A stretch of DNA of 24,733 nt from an uncultured Bacteroidales bacterium (GCA_937892015.1 CALAUY010000135.1:1-24733); one strand, 5' to 3'; positions 15,107 to 24,560 are shown, counted from the stretch's first letter. The notes: a model not told the origin generated them from the sequence alone. Program-made: numbers and translations.

Positions 15107-18100
15107 TTAGAGAGTGATTTGCAAACCGCAGGAAAGTTGCCGTGTGAACGGATAGATACGTCCGTATCCCATTGCCCCGCCGTCGCCCGTGGATGTCTGT
15201 GTTTCGGGGTCGAGAGGCAGATTCCCGAGGTGGTCGAGTTCAGCCACGTTCTCGAAACTGGCATAGACGCGGAACTTCTGGAAACGCATTTTCTTCAGTA
15301 CGTTCTTCGGCAGCGAATAACCGATGGTGATGTTCTTCAGACGGAGATAACTCAAGTCCAGCAGATATCGTGTTTGGCAGAGGAAGTTGAACGAAGCGGC
15401 GGAATATTGCCCGGGCTGGTTCATCTCGGTCAGACGCGGATACCAAGCGTCGGTGTTAGTAGGTGTCCAATAGTCGGTCTGGTGAGCGTAGTACGTGCCT
15501 TCCGAGAAATTCCATCCCGGGATCATCATCGTGCCGGTTGCCCAGTAGTCACGTTTGCCTACACCCTGACAGAAGAGCGAGAAGTCAATGCCCTTCCACT
15601 CAAGACCCAAACGGAAATTGTACTCAAAACGCGGAGTGGTGTTGCCGATGCGGCTCCAGTCGCCATGGTTCTCCACCGTCTTGTCGCCCCATGTAATCTC
15701 GCCGTCACCATCGAGGTCCACGTACTTGACATCACCCGGGCCATACTTGTAGTTGTATCCGTTAGTGCCCTCGAAATACGCTTGGGAGGCGATGCCCGGC
15801 AGCAGGTTACCCTCTTCATCGAAATCGCTCTCTTGGAAGAGTCGGTCGGTGGTGAAGCCCCAGATTTCGCCGATGACCTTGCCCTCGTAGTTGCTGCCAT
15901 CGATGACGGACGTGCTCTTACGCGGGTGCTTGGTGACTATAGCGAGTGCATCGGAAACGCCGGCCGAGGCTGTGATATTCAGTCCGTTGGCGAAGCGATG
16001 GTGGTAGTCGAGCATAATCTCCCAACCATTGGTGGTCAGTTGTGCAGCGTTCTGGTAAGGTGCTGAAGCACCGTAGGTGGAGGGCACTTCTGAACCGCTG
16101 ACTATCATGCCGTCGTTGATACGGCGATAGATGTCGAAACTGGCACCGAGGTCATCGTTGAGGAAACGGAAATCAGCACCGAAATCCATCGTCTTGATAG
16201 TCTCCCATGTGAAACCGTCAGCAATGGCCGTCGGCAGGGAAAAAGTCAGTTCATCGACATCACTCGTTATCCAGCCCGAGTTGTACGAAGAGATGATGGC
16301 ACGGAAGCGGTTACTACCCACGTTCTGGTTGCCGATGGAGCCGTAGGATGCGCGCACTTTGGCGAAACTCCACCACGGTTGAAGCGACTCCCACCAACTC
16401 TCTTCAGAAGCTACCCATCCGAGCGAGCCCGATGGGAAGAAACCCCAGTGCTGATTGGTCGGGAAACGACTGGAGCCATCATAGCGACCATTGAGCTCGA
16501 TGAGATAGCGGTCTTTGTAGGAGTAGTTAACGCGTGCGAAGAAACCCATCGTGGACCATGCGCTATGCGAACCATATACGAAATCGTCGCCTGTAGCAAG
16601 GCTGATCTCCGGTTTGGTTTGGTCGAGCAGGTTACGTTTCTCGGCGTTGACGTAGCGGATATCTTTGTACTCGATATTGAAGCCCACGAATGCACCGAAC
16701 TTGTGCGCATCGTTCCACGTGTGCTTGTATTTGAGCACTGCATTGCCGACGTGGTACTGGCGTTTGTAGTAATAGACATCCACTTTGTTGCGACTGGTGG
16801 CTGCCCAGTTATCAACGAGGTTGAGTCCTCCGCTCCAGAAATCCCATCCACCGACCGTTCCGCCGCGCTGGATGATATCCTCGTTGTCGAGGTTGAACGT
16901 GTAGTCGATGTCGAGCGTCAGGTCGGGGAAGAACGTGATAGTACCGCCCACGCCGGCGCGCATATAATCTTTCTCGTCGCTGTTCATATTTGCCGCTTCA
17001 GTCTCGGTGATGGAGTTGCGGAACGGCGAGCCCTCGTATGTACCATATGGCATGATGGCCGGCCAGCGATAGAGGTAATAGAGTGCATCGTAACTCACAG
17101 AGCCGAAATTGAACGGCGTTTCGAGGTTGGTGCGGGTGTAGAGCATCTTCGAGCGCACCTTGAGCCATTTGGTCACCTCGCTTTCGACGTTGGCGTTGAT
17201 GGAGTAACGGTTGTATTCGTCGGGGTTGACTTTGATAACGCCGCCCTGACCCATATAGCCGAGACCAATGTAGTAGTTGGTCTTACCTTGCTGACCACTC
17301 ACGCTCAGGTTGTGTTGCTGCGAGAAAGAGAAATCCTTCATGTACATGTCGGCAGCGTCCCATGAGCGATAGAAATACGCATCGCCTGAGATAATCTCAA
17401 AATCGCGTCCGAGTACCATCTCGTTGCTCATCGTCTTACTGCCGAACATGCGATCCCACTCTTTCATTCGTTCGATGGAGTTGGCATCCCACACTAATCC
17501 GCAGGCGTTCTTGAAGATAGTCGTCCCGGGGCTGCGGCGTTGCCGTGCTTCGAGTGCCATCTCTGCGCCCACATACGATTTTGCCACTTCGGGCAGTACG
17601 GTCGGTGTCGCCCAACTGAAGTTGTTGGAGTAGTTAATCTGGAAATTGCCGGCAGCTTTAGCGCCGCTCTTTGTGGTGATGAGGATAACACCGAATGCGC
17701 CGCGCGTACCGTAGATAGACGACGAGGCGGCATCTTTCAGCACCGAGATATCGGAGATGTCGTCGGCGTTCAGCATCGAGATGTCTGACATCTCCACTCC
17801 GTCCACCAAAATCAGGGGTTCACATCCGCTCTCGTTGATGAGCGAGGACACCTGACCACGGATGCGGAAAGTAGGCGATGAGCCCAGTCGTCCTGATGAG
17901 TTGGTGATAGTGAGACCGGGTGTCGCACCTTGCAGGCCATTACCAACGTTCGTGATAGGACGTCCCTCCAACTGGTCGTTGACGCTGACAGTCGCCACAG
18001 CACCGGTTAGGTTGGCTTTCTTCTGCGTGTCGTAACCCACAACCACCACTTCTTCGAGCAGTTCGTTGTCCTCTTGCAGCGTCACGTTGATGGCGGTGCG

Positions 18101-18373
18101 ATTGAGCACTTTGACCATTTGGGTCTTATAACCCACATAACTGAAGACCAACTGGTCGGTACTTTTGGCCTGAACGGAGTAGTGTCCGTTGATGTCGGTG
18201 ATGGTTCCTTGTCCTGTGCCGTAGATAACCACCGACACGCCAATCATCGGGTCGCCTAGTCCGTCCTGCACTATACCCGACACCTGCTGGGCTGCCGACA
18301 AAACGGGCAGTGCCAGCAAGAGCAGGCTGAGAATGGTTCGGCCGAACCCTGAGATACTTGTTCTGTTTCTCAT
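15107..18373 (-). CDS. SusC/RagA family TonB-dependent outer-membrane receptor
   Basis: This is a TonB-dependent importer (1088 aa). It has a signal peptide (about 1-29, cleaved near LSAAQQ), a carboxypeptidase-regulatory-like beta-sandwich (about 31-100: VSGIVQDGLGDPMIGVSVVI and later FSYVGYKTQ) and the SusC hallmark LEEVVVVGYDTQKKANLTGA (about 106-125), then plug and a large barrel. No N-terminal STN signalling domain is present, so it should not signal to an anti-sigma factor. The final residue is Leu where Phe is usual for outer-membrane barrels. It lies 20 bases after the amidase gene and 11 before susD. The substrate is unknown; neighbours suggest peptidoglycan pieces. Confidence 0.95.
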   Translation of the reverse strand: MRNRTSISGFGRTILSLLLLALPVLSAAQQVSGIVQDGLGDPMIGVSVVIYGTGQGTITDINGHYSVQAKSTDQLVFSYVGYKTQMVKVLNRTAINVTLQEDNELLEEVVVVGYDTQKKANLTGAVATVSVNDQLEGRPITNVGNGLQGATPGLTITNSSGRLGSSPTFRIRGQVSSLINESGCEPLILVDGVEMSDISMLNADDISDISVLKDAASSSIYGTRGAFGVILITTKSGAKAAGNFQINYSNNFSWATPTVLPEVAKSYVGAEMALEARQRRSPGTTIFKNACGLVWDANSIERMKEWDRMFGSKTMSNEMVLGRDFEIISGDAYFYRSWDAADMYMKDFSFSQQHNLSVSGQQGKTNYYIGLGYMGQGGVIKVNPDEYNRYSINANVESEVTKWLKVRSKMLYTRTNLETPFNFGSVSYDALYYLYRWPAIMPYGTYEGSPFRNSITETEAANMNSDEKDYMRAGVGGTITFFPDLTLDIDYTFNLDNEDIIQRGGTVGGWDFWSGGLNLVDNWAATSRNKVDVYYYKRQYHVGNAVLKYKHTWNDAHKFGAFVGFNIEYKDIRYVNAEKRNLLDQTKPEISLATGDDFVYGSHSAWSTMGFFARVNYSYKDRYLIELNGRYDGSSRFPTNQHWGFFPSGSLGWVASEESWWESLQPWWSFAKVRASYGSIGNQNVGSNRFRAIISSYNSGWITSDVDELTFSLPTAIADGFTWETIKTMDFGADFRFLNDDLGASFDIYRRINDGMIVSGSEVPSTYGASAPYQNAAQLTTNGWEIMLDYHHRFANGLNITASAGVSDALAIVTKHPRKSTSVIDGSNYEGKVIGEIWGFTTDRLFQESDFDEEGNLLPGIASQAYFEGTNGYNYKYGPGDVKYVDLDGDGEITWGDKTVENHGDWSRIGNTTPRFEYNFRLGLEWKGIDFSLFCQGVGKRDYWATGTMMIPGWNFSEGTYYAHQTDYWTPTNTDAWYPRLTEMNQPGQYSAASFNFLCQTRYLLDLSYLRLKNITIGYSLPKNVLKKMRFQKFRVYASFENVAELDHLGNLPLDPETQTSTGDGGAMGYGRIYPFTRQLSCGLQITL

Positions 18374-18393
18374 ATTGTGTGTGTTTAGTATGT

Positions 18394-21300
18394 TTACTTA
18401 ACTTGCTGTCCGAGTGCATTGAAGGTGCGACCATCGCGGATGATGAGCACTTGACCATCGCGGATAATCTTACGTACTTCGTTCGCCTCACGTACGGTAG
18501 GCAGAGCGGTTTCCTCTTGCTTGTAGGCAACACGTGTGGTGTAGGAGTTGACGCGTTTGGGCAACGAATAGACCATCAACCGCTCATTGGAACTGCTGAC
18601 GATATAGAGGTTGCCGGCAGCATCGAAATCGCAAGCAATGGCGTACCCTGCCGAGCCCCATTCAATCACGTATTTCTCCGTGAGAGTGGGCACATTCGCC
18701 GCATTGTATTCCACTTCATAGACGGCCACGACACCCGTCTCGCGGGCGATGGCGAGCAGACTGCCGTCAGCGTTGACTGCCATTGCTCCTCGGTTGGAGG
18801 TAGAGATAGTTCCGCCGCAGTTGTAGTCCAAGACGCCGTTGGTTATATGCGCCAATGCCGGTCTGGTTGTAGCCGAGCTGTAGCGGTATTGACTCATGAA
18901 CCATCCTCCGTGTTGGTCGTAAGCTATCTGACCACATCCGTTCTCGAAATAGCTGGTCAGCGCATCGTCGAAGAGCACTTCGGACGGCGTCTGTTTCCAT
19001 GGCAGGGAATCGGCTTGTCCGATGTTGTACTGACAGATATTGGTATAGATCGTTCCCACGCAGTTGCGGCTCATGGTGAAGAGTTTCTCCTCCTCGCCTT
19101 CTCCTTGCACAACGCATGCCATCACGGGGTCAACGACTGTTGCGCCGTCAGCCTTGAGAGCTCCCGTTTCGCTGTTGCGTCGGCCACCGAAGATGGGCAC
19201 GAAGTCAGCTGACGGGTCTGCCGCATCCATGATATAGACGTTCGCCGAAGTGAGTACGGATGACGGCACATACACTTTTCCTGAAGGTGCAACACCCAGA
19301 TGTGAAGGCCCGAACTGGTAGTTGGTGAGGGAGGATGAACCCCACGACACGTTACCGTTCCATGCCGTACTGCCTTGATTGGTTACGTCGGCGAAATCGG
19401 AGCTGATGACATATACGCCTTGCGAAGTACGTCTGGCCACAGCGGGTGCGCCCTCACTAATCTGTCCGCCCTCTGCCTCGGCCACGTAGATACGCCCGAA
19501 GTAAGGTGATGTGGGGGTACGGTCAACTGCCATGCCGCGTGGTACGTAGAACTGGAAGATGGGGTCGTTGTTGCTTATCTTCACCGGACGACCGACAGCA
19601 CGGGTGGAGGCAGTGATAGCGAAACCATCAAAGCCTTGTGTGCCGAACGGATTAGCCACCTCGTGCACGCCTTTACTCATAGCTCCCAGTTCGTGACCAT
19701 CTTTGTTCTCACCGTCCTTAACGATAGACAAGTACACGGACGTGGCATCCTCGTTGAGGCGGAAATGGAAGTTCGTGCCATCGAAGCTTACTTCAGAAGC
19801 GTAGATGTTTGCCACCGGCACTTCTACCGACTGCCAGCGACCATATTCGTGTGCCGAGGCTGTCTGCCCTGCCACGCCAACATGGATGGTGTATCCGTCC
19901 ACGTAAGCAATCGCGAAACCTTGCGTAACAGTGCTGTTAAGGCTGTAGGTAGAGGAGACGACTTGTGCGTTTGTCACGCCGTTGGTGATGTCCTCTACGC
20001 AGAAACCGATGCCGGTTGGTTCGGACGGAACAATCTTGACGATGTACGAGTGTCCTGCATAGCGGAAATAGGTCGGAACAAAGAGTTGGTCCGCATAGAC
20101 CTCGCCTTCAGGTGTTACCGTGAGTCTGCCTGAAGCTGCACCGGTGTAGAGTGCGCCCTCGTCAGTCACGACGCGGTTAGGTGTCGAGTCGTTGTATGCG
20201 ATGCTGTACAGATGGTCGCCCGACAACGTGTAGAACTTGGCTTTCCACAGCGGCCCGCTCGTCACGATGGTGTTGCCCACATTGCCGCTGATGCCGGTCT
20301 CGGTAAAGAGGAGTGCGGGGTTCTGCAGGTTATCGTCCCAGAGATAGATGCTCAGCGAGCCGTTTCCGGCGGTCGAACCCACGAGGAATCCGTCGGCGGT
20401 GAAAGCCACGTCGGCAATCGTCACGTTTGCGGGAAGGGGCAGTGCACGCACTTCGCTGAAATCCCATTTGCGCAACTTCAGCCCATCGCTCCCGAGAGTC
20501 ACCACTTGACCTTCTTTGTATATCACGCGCGTGAAGACGGCCTCTGAGCTCTGATGCGTGCCGTCCGCTACGAACTCATACGAGTCCATCGGCAGCGTGC
20601 CGGCATCTTGTTCCGGCTCTTCGTAGTCGGCCACGTCGATACGTACGTTCTTGAGGAATATCTTCGCTGCTGCAATCTCTTCTGCCGCCACAGTCACGGT
20701 ATCCACCACCGTGCGGTAGTTGGGTTTGCTCGCCTCTACCATGTACGTACCGGGTTGCAGGTCGTAGAAAGCGAAGATGCCGTTATACCAATCGTCGGTG
20801 ATGATCGAGTCAATGCGCTGACCTACGGAGTCTTTCAGCACCACTTTGGCACCATTGAGAGGTAACCATTGGTCGTAACTGCCCGGGATATAGAGGAACT
20901 TGGCCTGTCCGAGGATATCCACTTTCTCGTTCTGCGATTTCACGAAACCGCTGATAGTCGCTGTCTGCGGCAGTTCGCGGTTGAAATAGCGATGGAAATG
21001 TTGGAAGAACCGAATAGCCTCCAGCTTGCAGTAGTCGGCGTTGCAGAGGCGGTGAGTCTCGGGTGCGTAGTCATGGAACGAGCCTTCGGAAAGGAAACCC
21101 GGGACGGTGAGGGGGCGGAGTACACCCAGACCGGCGTATGGGTCGTTAGGTGAGTCGCCGTAGAACGTGATGTCGCCGCGTAGAAGCGGTGCTGAGGCCG
21201 TCCAAACAGTCAGTTGGTTCTGTATCTGAATAGCGGCGGTGGAGGCTGCCATGAGGTCACTGGTGGCCACTGTCGGACGACCCGTCTCGCCGTGATAGAG

Positions 21301-22191
21301 CAGCAGCAAGTAGTTCGTCAGGCCGTTCAGTGCGTTGGAGTGGATAGAGATGAAGTGATCCACTTGGTTGGCGTTGGCCTCTTCGGCAATGGCACTCAGG
21401 TCGCGGTCATCACCCGCGAGGATGGCGTTGTACTCAGGCGTGCCGGCAGCGTAGTTGTAGTACTGGATGTCGCGGGAACCGGAGTTGTTCGTTGTACGAC
21501 TCATGATGACGGTTGCGCCGGCTGCTTGCAGCAGGTCGCGCAGTGCCAGACCTTTCACGAGGTTGGAGTTGCTCTCCCAGTAACCCAGCGGGTTCGTCCA
21601 CGTCTCGGGCACGGGTATAGTCCAGCACGAGCGGTCGTTGGGGTCGTGCCCGCCGTGACCCGGGTTGACGTATATCTTCAGTCCTGCGAGACCGGTTGTG
21701 TGCACGCTGCGGCGCGCGGCGGCACGGGCTTGGTTATCGGCCTCTTGCGCAGCCAGACGGGCGTTCTCCAAACGGATGAACTCGTTCGCCTCGGCTTTCG
21801 TCAGCACCCGACGCTTCATGGTGGTCAGGTTGCAGCCATAGTAGTTGATGTGGTCAACCACATCGTGCTCGGTCTCTGAGTAATGCTCCTCCATACCCGA
21901 CACGTTGTTGTCGTCAATCCATTTGGGGGCGTTCAACCTGCCCAGACTGCGGAGCAACTGACCGTTCAGGTCGCACACGTTCGTACCGTGATGGGCAGTC
22001 GAGTAGAGGATCTGCGAGCCATCGGGCGACAGACTCACCCAGTAGTAACTCTCGTCTTGCCCGTTGGGCGCAAGGATGGTCGTTTGGCCATCGCGGTTGA
22101 GCATAATCTTCAGATTGTCAACACTGACGGTCGTTGTGGCACTTAGCACCATTGAAAGGCTCAAGGCCAAAAGAAGTAATGCTTTTCTCAT
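18394..22191 (-). CDS. Secreted N-acetylmuramoyl-L-alanine amidase (Amidase_3) with large propeller-like C-terminal region
   Basis: This exported protein (1265 aa) has a signal peptide at about 1-18. Residues 40-120 hold TolB/PD40-like strands (LSPDGSQILYSTAHHG). An Ala/Glu-rich helix follows at about 133-162, then an Amidase_3 domain at about 170-400. The zinc and catalytic residues of that family are all present: H179 in NPGHGGHD, E206 in GYWESN, H284 in SIHSNA and E369 in LSEGSF. Such enzymes cut the bond between MurNAc and the stem peptide. A carboxypeptidase-regulatory-like module follows at about 412-520, then roughly 700 residues of propeller-like repeats. The end (IRDGQVLIIRDGRTFNALGQ) resembles Bacteroidales secretion tails. 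It lies 25 bases after the GHL10 gene. Confidence 0.88.
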   Translation of the reverse strand: MRKALLLLALSLSMVLSATTTVSVDNLKIMLNRDGQTTILAPNGQDESYYWVSLSPDGSQILYSTAHHGTNVCDLNGQLLRSLGRLNAPKWIDDNNVSGMEEHYSETEHDVVDHINYYGCNLTTMKRRVLTKAEANEFIRLENARLAAQEADNQARAAARRSVHTTGLAGLKIYVNPGHGGHDPNDRSCWTIPVPETWTNPLGYWESNSNLVKGLALRDLLQAAGATVIMSRTTNNSGSRDIQYYNYAAGTPEYNAILAGDDRDLSAIAEEANANQVDHFISIHSNALNGLTNYLLLLYHGETGRPTVATSDLMAASTAAIQIQNQLTVWTASAPLLRGDITFYGDSPNDPYAGLGVLRPLTVPGFLSEGSFHDYAPETHRLCNADYCKLEAIRFFQHFHRYFNRELPQTATISGFVKSQNEKVDILGQAKFLYIPGSYDQWLPLNGAKVVLKDSVGQRIDSIITDDWYNGIFAFYDLQPGTYMVEASKPNYRTVVDTVTVAAEEIAAAKIFLKNVRIDVADYEEPEQDAGTLPMDSYEFVADGTHQSSEAVFTRVIYKEGQVVTLGSDGLKLRKWDFSEVRALPLPANVTIADVAFTADGFLVGSTAGNGSLSIYLWDDNLQNPALLFTETGISGNVGNTIVTSGPLWKAKFYTLSGDHLYSIAYNDSTPNRVVTDEGALYTGAASGRLTVTPEGEVYADQLFVPTYFRYAGHSYIVKIVPSEPTGIGFCVEDITNGVTNAQVVSSTYSLNSTVTQGFAIAYVDGYTIHVGVAGQTASAHEYGRWQSVEVPVANIYASEVSFDGTNFHFRLNEDATSVYLSIVKDGENKDGHELGAMSKGVHEVANPFGTQGFDGFAITASTRAVGRPVKISNNDPIFQFYVPRGMAVDRTPTSPYFGRIYVAEAEGGQISEGAPAVARRTSQGVYVISSDFADVTNQGSTAWNGNVSWGSSSLTNYQFGPSHLGVAPSGKVYVPSSVLTSANVYIMDAADPSADFVPIFGGRRNSETGALKADGATVVDPVMACVVQGEGEEEKLFTMSRNCVGTIYTNICQYNIGQADSLPWKQTPSEVLFDDALTSYFENGCGQIAYDQHGGWFMSQYRYSSATTRPALAHITNGVLDYNCGGTISTSNRGAMAVNADGSLLAIARETGVVAVYEVEYNAANVPTLTEKYVIEWGSAGYAIACDFDAAGNLYIVSSSNERLMVYSLPKRVNSYTTRVAYKQEETALPTVREANEVRKIIRDGQVLIIRDGRTFNALGQQVK

Positions 22192-22216
22192 AATATATAA
22201 TTTGCTGATTTCCTGA

Positions 22217-24181
22217 TTATTCGTTATTGATGGTCAATCGTCCGTTGATGATGAACGCTCCTTTCGGGAGGTTCGTTGCATCATCGCCCAAATAGACGCC
22301 CAGCAGGCTATATACACCGGGTCGCATGATGTGCGTCTCGGCCTGCTCTTCGGGCAATGCCTCGTAGTCGCCCACGAAGAACACGCACGTCTCTGACCAC
22401 ACATCATCGGCGTTGGGTTTGCGGGTACGCACACGCCAGTAGAACTCGCCCTCGCCCTTCAGGTTCTTCCGGGCGGCGGAGTTGAACGTCGTGCCCGTCA
22501 TCTCTTGCGTTACGAGGATATGCCGGAAGTCGGGGTCGTCAGCAATCTGTAGCACATAACTGTCGGCTTTCGTCACTGCGTTCCAACGGAAAGTGATTGG
22601 CCACTTGCTGAAAGCCTGCCCCGATACGGGATAGGTAGGCTCGCATGCCACTTGTGCCTCCTCGGTTTCGCCATACACCCGCAGCGAATATTCGTTGTTG
22701 TACTTATCCACCACGCTCACCGCCACTTTGTTGGCACCGGTTGAGAAGCCTGCCGGCAGCACGAAATACGTGTTGTAGGTGATGCCCAGCAGCGCATCGC
22801 CGGTCGAGAAAATGCCGAGACGGTTGCGGAAAGCGTTGGCAACCGCATACACGGCAAAATGGACATCGCTGTCGGGGTGCGTCCAGCGAACGGTGTCGCC
22901 GGTTATCGTTATCGAGCTGACCATGCTGCGGTCTGTCGCCGGTTTCCAGTTGATGGCAGGAGGCAGGGCCGGGTGCAGATACTGCTCGGCACGGAACGCA
23001 GAACGGAAAGGTTTGTCGAACACCCACGCTCGTGTGTTGTAGAAGATTGACCCGGGAGCGTTGTCTTGTGCCGAGCTGCGGTTGACGTTCACTTGTGTCT
23101 GCAACTCGCTGACCGTGTAATGACTATCACTCTGTTCCGAGTACTTGTAGTTGGCCATCGACGAGTACATGTGTTTGCCGAACTGATTGCATAAGTTTGC
23201 CCACCATGGGCACAGCGTCCGATAATCCTGACTGCCGCCTGTGCGCCAGTACAGCTGCGGACTGACGTAATCGACCGACCCCTCCTTGAGCCATGCCACG
23301 GGGTCACAGTATATCTCTGCGTACATGTTGCCACCGGTGATGCCCGAAGGCAGCGTGATGCCCTCTTGCTGCGCCACGGTGTAACTGGTGGTCCATATGC
23401 CGAAAGGTGAGATGCCGAAAGTGACCCATGGAGCCACCGCTTGGATGGTGTCGTACACCGCTTTGACCATCGTGTTGACGTTGCTACGACGCCAGTCGCC
23501 CACGTCCATCCCCGCGGGTTTGTACAGTCGCTGCGAGGTGCTGTCTTGGTTCGTTGTGCCGCCGTACGGGTAGAAATAGTCATCGAAGATGATGCCGTCA
23601 ACATCGTATTTGCTCAAGATGTCGCCCACCACGTCACATATGCGTTGCACCACTTCAGGCCGTGCGGGGTCGAGGATGATGCTACTCGAGTAATAGAGCA
23701 ACCAGTCGGGGTGCGTGTGGTCGTAGTTGAGCGGCGTGTCGTCGGCGTTCGTCCATGCCGTCCCTTGCCGGTTACTGTATCGGTACGGGTTCAGCCATGC
23801 ATGGACGGCAAGCCCGCGCTTATGGCTCTCCTCCAGCACGAACGCCAGCGGGTCGTATCCCGGGTCAGTGCCGCGACTCACTTTCAGGTAACTCGACCAA
23901 GGCTCGTACGCACTTTGGTAGAAAGCATCACAGCATGGCCTGACTTGGAAAAGGACGGCGTTCAACTTCAGTGCCGCAATCGAGTCCAGCATCCGCAACA
24001 TCTCTGTCTTCTGGCTGGCAGCACCCGTGTTCTTCGGCCAGTCGATGTTGGCCACTGTCGTTAGGTACGTTGCGCGCATCTCACGCTTCGGGTTATCTGC
24101 GCGCGCCACGAAACTTGTGGAAATACATGTCCCCACTACCAGCATCACCGCCACATGTTTTGCTATATGTACTTTTCTCAT
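22217..24181 (-). CDS. GHL10-family glycosidase (DUF187, glycosyl hydrolase-like 10)
   Basis: This exported TIM-barrel enzyme (654 aa) has a signal peptide at about 1-28. Family motifs run in order: EMRATYLTTVANIDWP (34-49), LNAVLFQVRP (73-82), HAWLNPYR (127-134), DGIIFDDYFYP (195-205; D200 and D201 are likely catalytic candidates), GISPFGIW (256-263) and YVSPQLYW (305-312). The catalytic region ends near 390. Ig/FnIII-like domains and a C-terminal tail ending LLGVYLGDDATNLPKG-AFIINGR follow, like type IX secretion tails. E. coli DigH (YddW) of this family cleaves peptidoglycan strands lacking stem peptides, so with the next gene's amidase a peptidoglycan role is plausible. It is first in a five-gene operon. 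Confidence 0.85.
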   Translation of the reverse strand: MRKVHIAKHVAVMLVVGTCISTSFVARADNPKREMRATYLTTVANIDWPKNTGAASQKTEMLRMLDSIAALKLNAVLFQVRPCCDAFYQSAYEPWSSYLKVSRGTDPGYDPLAFVLEESHKRGLAVHAWLNPYRYSNRQGTAWTNADDTPLNYDHTHPDWLLYYSSSIILDPARPEVVQRICDVVGDILSKYDVDGIIFDDYFYPYGGTTNQDSTSQRLYKPAGMDVGDWRRSNVNTMVKAVYDTIQAVAPWVTFGISPFGIWTTSYTVAQQEGITLPSGITGGNMYAEIYCDPVAWLKEGSVDYVSPQLYWRTGGSQDYRTLCPWWANLCNQFGKHMYSSMANYKYSEQSDSHYTVSELQTQVNVNRSSAQDNAPGSIFYNTRAWVFDKPFRSAFRAEQYLHPALPPAINWKPATDRSMVSSITITGDTVRWTHPDSDVHFAVYAVANAFRNRLGIFSTGDALLGITYNTYFVLPAGFSTGANKVAVSVVDKYNNEYSLRVYGETEEAQVACEPTYPVSGQAFSKWPITFRWNAVTKADSYVLQIADDPDFRHILVTQEMTGTTFNSAARKNLKGEGEFYWRVRTRKPNADDVWSETCVFFVGDYEALPEEQAETHIMRPGVYSLLGVYLGDDATNLPKGAFIINGRLTINNE

Positions 24182-24421
24182 GATCGTTGTATATTCCTCG
24201 TTTATTCGTCGTTTGCTCGTTGGTTATTCGTGGGTTATTGCTTGTATGTTTACTGCTTGCTCGTTGGCTATTTGAACTATTGAACTATTAAACTCATAAA
24301 CAATTAAACTCATAAACTTTCATCATTCGTTGACAATACTCCCACTCCGGCAGTACAGGCATAGCCGTGACAATCAATGTGTTATCCACACATTCCATAC
24401 CTGCCGACACTAAATCACGCT
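24182..24421 (-). promoter_or_regulatory. Long leader of the SusCD/amidase operon, with direct repeats
   Basis: About 235 bases separate the likely transcription start from the GHL10 ATG. Direct repeats fill the start-proximal half: TTGCTCGTTGG at 24213-24223 and 24257-24267; TTGAACTA at 24272-24279 and 24280-24287; and ATTAAACTCATAAAC at 24287-24301 and 24303-24317. I see no known riboswitch. The upstream part (24320-24410) is not repetitive. Confidence 0.6.
24294..24398 (-). CDS. Possible short leader ORF, 34 aa (doubtful)
   Basis: An open frame starts with ATG at 24398, close to the predicted transcription start, and ends in TGA at 24294. The peptide begins MECVDNTLIVTAMPVLPEWE. An in-frame GTG at 24410 would extend it by four residues. 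It overlaps the 15-base direct repeats at its end. I do not recognise it, see no clear ribosome binding site, and the length is compatible with chance. Confidence 0.15.
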   Translation of the reverse strand: MECVDNTLIVTAMPVLPEWEYCQRMMKVYEFNCL

Positions 24422-24454
24422 GCAAAGTTACTACTTTTTTTTGAATTATGCAAA
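24422..24454 (-). promoter_or_regulatory. Bacteroidetes-type promoter for the SusCD/amidase operon
   Basis: On the minus strand TTTG at 24451-24454, a 20-base spacer and TAACTTTGC at 24422-24430 match the Bacteroides consensus and are identical in both boxes and spacing to the ldcA and manC promoters. No other such promoter is visible in the short gaps between the five downstream genes, so this probably drives all of them. The stretch 24455-24560 is AT-rich and holds nothing I recognise. Confidence 0.82.
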
Positions 24455-24560
24455 TATTTTTATATGTTTTTTAACATGTTTTGCACTTTTCCGCAAACGA
24501 TTGCGCTCCGCTCAACACTAACTATCCGGTTATCATTCTATCACCGATTTTTTTTCGACT

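Noticed and set aside
15107..18373. SusC as a signalling receptor with its own sigma/anti-sigma pair
   Set aside because: There is no N-terminal STN domain between the signal peptide and the carboxypeptidase-like module, and no sigma or anti-sigma gene in the window.
24182..24421. Known riboswitch in the SusCD operon leader
   Set aside because: No recognisable conserved core of any class, such as cobalamin, TPP or SAM, could be found by eye, and the gene content does not suggest one.
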